The notes below the pieces were generated by a model, which saw only the letters and a list, made by a program, of their open reading frames with translations, was not told the origin of the DNA and did no database searches. This document shows positions 61,746 to 64,000 of a stretch of DNA of 64,000 nt, piece by piece (the stretch's first letter is position 1; every line of letters begins with the position of its first letter). The DNA is from Jiella flava. Its GTDB lineage: Bacteria; Pseudomonadota; Alphaproteobacteria; Rhizobiales; Rhizobiaceae. Both the position numbers and the translations under genes were made by a program. The DNA lies in contig NZ_JAFMPP010000002.1 in NCBI RefSeq assembly GCF_017349315.1, positions 372,001 to 436,000 on the forward strand. Direction: 5' to 3'.

Positions 61746-64000
61746 CTATTGCTTCAGCGAGCGTTCGACGATATCGCGAAGATCTTTCGATAAGCCTTTG
61801 ATATCTCGGAGGTCACGCAGCGTGGTCTCAATTTTTTGACGCCGAGCCGGTTCAAAACTGCGCCAGGCACGGAAGGTCGTGGCGATGCGCGCTGCAATTT
61901 GCGGATTGATCGTATCAAGGTCTGCAAGTTTGTCCGCAACCCATTGATAGCCGACGCCATCGGGTCGATGGAAGCCGACCTGGTTGGCGGTGGCAAAGGT
62001 GCCGACGAGGGCCCGGACCCGGTTCGGATTCCGCAGGGTGAAATGCGGATGCTCGGCAAGCCGCGCGACAGCTTCGACGGCATCGTGCGAGGGAGCGGAG
62101 GCCTGCAGGGCGAACCACTTATCGAGCACCAGATCGTCATGCTCAAACCGCCGGTAGAGATCGTCGAGGGCGGTCGCAGTGCCCGGCTCCTCCGGGAAGT
62201 GATGGGCCAGAATCGCCAGCGCCGCCATGCGGTCGGTCATGTTGGTTGCGGCATCGTACTGCCGAAGCGCTGAGCCGGGATCTTGTGTCGCCGCCGTCAG
62301 ATAGCTGAGGGCGGTGTTGGCAAGGGCGCGGGTGCCGGCGCTGGCCGCGTCGGGCGAAAACGCCGCCCGCGGATCGAAGCCTTTCCGCAGCCGCTCGAAC
62401 ACCGGATATCCCTTTTTGCCGATCTGCTGCCTGGCGCTCTCGACCGCATCATGGACGCGGTCCGGATCGACCTTCACCGCGATCTGCCGGGCAATGTCCA
62501 TTTCCGCCGGCAAGGCGATCGCCTGCGCCCGAAAGGCTGGATCGAGCGCATCGTCGCCGGCCGACGCCAGAAGCGCGTCGATGACCGCGTCCGGGAGTGG
62601 CTGGGTGCTGTCGCCCAACGGATCTTTGCCGGCCTCGGCGAGGGCATCGCCGACGAGGTCGCTGGCGGCTCGCCAGCGGTTGAAGAGGTTCGGGTCGAGC
62701 CGGGCGAGGGTGAGGCGCGAGGCCGCGTCCTGGTCGTGATCGAGGGTGACCGGCGCCGAGAAGTCCCTGAGCACCGACAGATGCGGTCGGCTCGGCTGGT
62801 TCTCGAAGGTCACGCTGGCGCTTTTGCCGGTGAGGACGATCAGGTCGTCGGCGATCCGCGCGTCGCCGCACACCGTGCCGGCCGGATCGCCGTCGGCGCC
62901 GTTGTCGCCGACGAGGCCGAAGCGTACGGGCATCACCATCGGCGCGGTTCCGGTGCCGGCCGCGCCCTCGCTCAAGGTTTGGCGCAGCGTGACCTCGAAC
63001 CGGCGGGCCGCTGGGTCATAGGCCTCGCGAACGGTCAGAGTCGGCGTGCCGGCCTGAGCATACCAACGTGCGAATTGCGACAGATCGGTGCCGCTCGCCG
63101 CTTCGAAGCAGGCGATGAAGGCCTCGATCGTCGTTGCCTCGCCGTCATGGCGTTCGAAATAAAGGTCCATGCCTTTACGGAAGTCGCCGCGGCCGAGCAG
63201 CGTCGCGATCATCCGCACCAGTTCGGCGCCCTTGTCGTAGACCGTCGCGGTGTAGAAGTTGTTGATCTCGCGGTATTCGCTCGGCCGCACCGGATGCTGC
63301 AGCGGCCCCTGATCCTCGGGGAACTGATGCGCCTTCAGTCGGCGCACGGCGCCGATCCGCTGGACCGTCTGTTCGCGCTCGTCGGCGGAGAATTCCTGGT
63401 CGCGATAGACCGTCAGCCCTTCTTTCAGGCAGAGCTGGAACCAGTCGCGGCAGGTGATCCGATTGCCGGTCCAGTTGTGGAAATATTCGTGGGCAATCAC
63501 CGTCTCGACGCCGGCATAGTCGGCGTCAGTCGCAATGTCGGGATCGAGTAGGACGTATTTGTGGTTGAAGACATTGAGGCCCTTGTTCTCCATGGCCCCC
63601 ATGTTGAAGTCGGCGATCGCCACGACGTTGAAGACATCGAGATCGTATTCCCGCCCGAAGCGGCGTTCGTCCCAGAGCATCGAGCGCTTCAGCGCGTCCA
63701 TGGCATAGGCCGCCTGGTGCACGCGGCCTTTTTCGGTGTAGATGCCGAGGGTGACCTTGCGGCCGCTGGCGGTGGTGAAGGGCTCGTGCACGGCGTCGAG
63801 ATCGCCGGCGACCATGGCGAACAGATAGGACGGCTTGTTGAACGGATCGTCCCAGACCGCAAAGTGCCGGTCATCGCCGAGATCGCCGCTTTCGACCGGG
63901 TTGCCGTTCGACAGGAGCACGGGCGCCGCGGCCTTATCTGCCTCGACGCGCACCTTGTAGGGCGCGAGCACGTCCGGCCGATCGAGGAAATAGGTGATGC
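61746..64000 (-). CDS. pepN: Aminopeptidase N (partial, N-terminus outside the window)
   Basis: The C-terminal part of a proteobacterial M1 metallopeptidase, about 750 residues in the window. The reading frame runs off the right edge (ITYFLDRPDVLAPYKV). Exopeptidase motif GAMEN lies in FNMGAMENKGLNVFNHKYVL. The zinc site is HEYFHNWTGNRITCRDWFQL, with the third ligand Glu in LKEGLTVYRDQEF. DUF3458-type C-terminal domains follow. It removes N-terminal residues from peptides in the cytoplasm. Same strand as the kinase gene, 128 bases before it. Confidence 0.95.
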   Translation of the reverse strand, partial: ITYFLDRPDVLAPYKVRVEADKAAAPVLLSNGNPVESGDLGDDRHFAVWDDPFNKPSYLFAMVAGDLDAVHEPFTTASGRKVTLGIYTEKGRVHQAAYAMDALKRSMLWDERRFGREYDLDVFNVVAIADFNMGAMENKGLNVFNHKYVLLDPDIATDADYAGVETVIAHEYFHNWTGNRITCRDWFQLCLKEGLTVYRDQEFSADEREQTVQRIGAVRRLKAHQFPEDQGPLQHPVRPSEYREINNFYTATVYDKGAELVRMIATLLGRGDFRKGMDLYFERHDGEATTIEAFIACFEAASGTDLSQFARWYAQAGTPTLTVREAYDPAARRFEVTLRQTLSEGAAGTGTAPMVMPVRFGLVGDNGADGDPAGTVCGDARIADDLIVLTGKSASVTFENQPSRPHLSVLRDFSAPVTLDHDQDAASRLTLARLDPNLFNRWRAASDLVGDALAEAGKDPLGDSTQPLPDAVIDALLASAGDDALDPAFRAQAIALPAEMDIARQIAVKVDPDRVHDAVESARQQIGKKGYPVFERLRKGFDPRAAFSPDAASAGTRALANTALSYLTAATQDPGSALRQYDAATNMTDRMAALAILAHHFPEEPGTATALDDLYRRFEHDDLVLDKWFALQASAPSHDAVEAVARLAEHPHFTLRNPNRVRALVGTFATANQVGFHRPDGVGYQWVADKLADLDTINPQIAARIATTFRAWRSFEPARRQKIETTLRDLRDIKGLSKDLRDIVERSLKQ

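Noticed and set aside
1-64000. CRISPR array or rRNA operon
   Set aside because: No regularly spaced short repeats and no rRNA-like sequence were seen. The only long exact repeat is the 46-bp tRNA copy.

Overview
This window looks like chromosome from a high-GC alphaproteobacterium of the order Hyphomicrobiales (Rhizobiales). The grounds are a cycHJKL-degP-response regulator-histidine kinase-glnE run, a FeuP-like two-component system, BA14K-family proteins, a short-form hisG paired with hisZ, and a Rhodobacter-capsulatus-type gene transfer agent (GTA) cluster. I cannot assign a genus from sequence alone.

Layout. 1-4.1 kb: an S-L-M operon for a molybdenum hydroxylase of the form II CO-dehydrogenase type. 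4.2-5.4 kb: two tandem BA14K-like secreted proteins. 5.7-9 kb: a radical-SAM / UdgX DNA-repair pair, separated by an orphan Phd-type antitoxin next to a decayed VapC start. 9.0-9.7 kb: an intact FitAB/VapBC-like toxin-antitoxin pair. 9.9-13.3 kb: hisS-hisZ-hisG. 13.4-20.3 kb: an intradiol dioxygenase, a low-complexity protein, fumC, two glycine-zipper lipoproteins, an aminoglycoside-phosphotransferase-fold kinase, an amidase relic and asd. 20.5 kb: thiamine diphosphokinase.

21.5-23.6 kb: tRNA-Arg(CCT) followed by a remnant integrated element. A perfect 46-bp copy of the tRNA 3' end bounds it on the right. It carries a truncated tyrosine recombinase, a small unknown protein, and an overlapping pair: a Panacea/SocA-domain protein and a two-helix membrane protein. 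23.9-27.8 kb: an iron-siderophore-type ABC transporter, divergent from a SAM methyltransferase, with a perfect inverted repeat between them.

28.4-43.7 kb: a GTA structural cluster (terS, terL, portal, prohead protease, capsid, adaptor, stopper, tail terminator, major tail protein, chaperones, short tape measure, distal tail, hub, peptidase, megatron), all in one direction and all apparently intact. No separate g3.5 is present. Between g8 and g9 sits an AT-richer two-gene cassette followed by a strong intrinsic terminator, so the cluster is broken by what looks like cargo.

43.9-46.4 kb: a small secreted protein (FeuN-like), a FeuP-like regulator and a FeuQ-like kinase. 46.8 kb: a lipoprotein. 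47.5-52 kb: cytochrome c maturation genes cycHJKL, with an internal duplication in cycH. 52-59 kb: degP (its ribosome-binding site lies in one arm of an 11-bp inverted repeat), a second two-component pair, and glnE. 59-64 kb: a PAS sensor kinase and the C-terminal part of pepN, running off the window.

The best candidates for undescribed biology are the cassette inside the GTA cluster, the Panacea plus membrane-protein pair in the tRNA-Arg element, and the possible RNA-structure control of degP.
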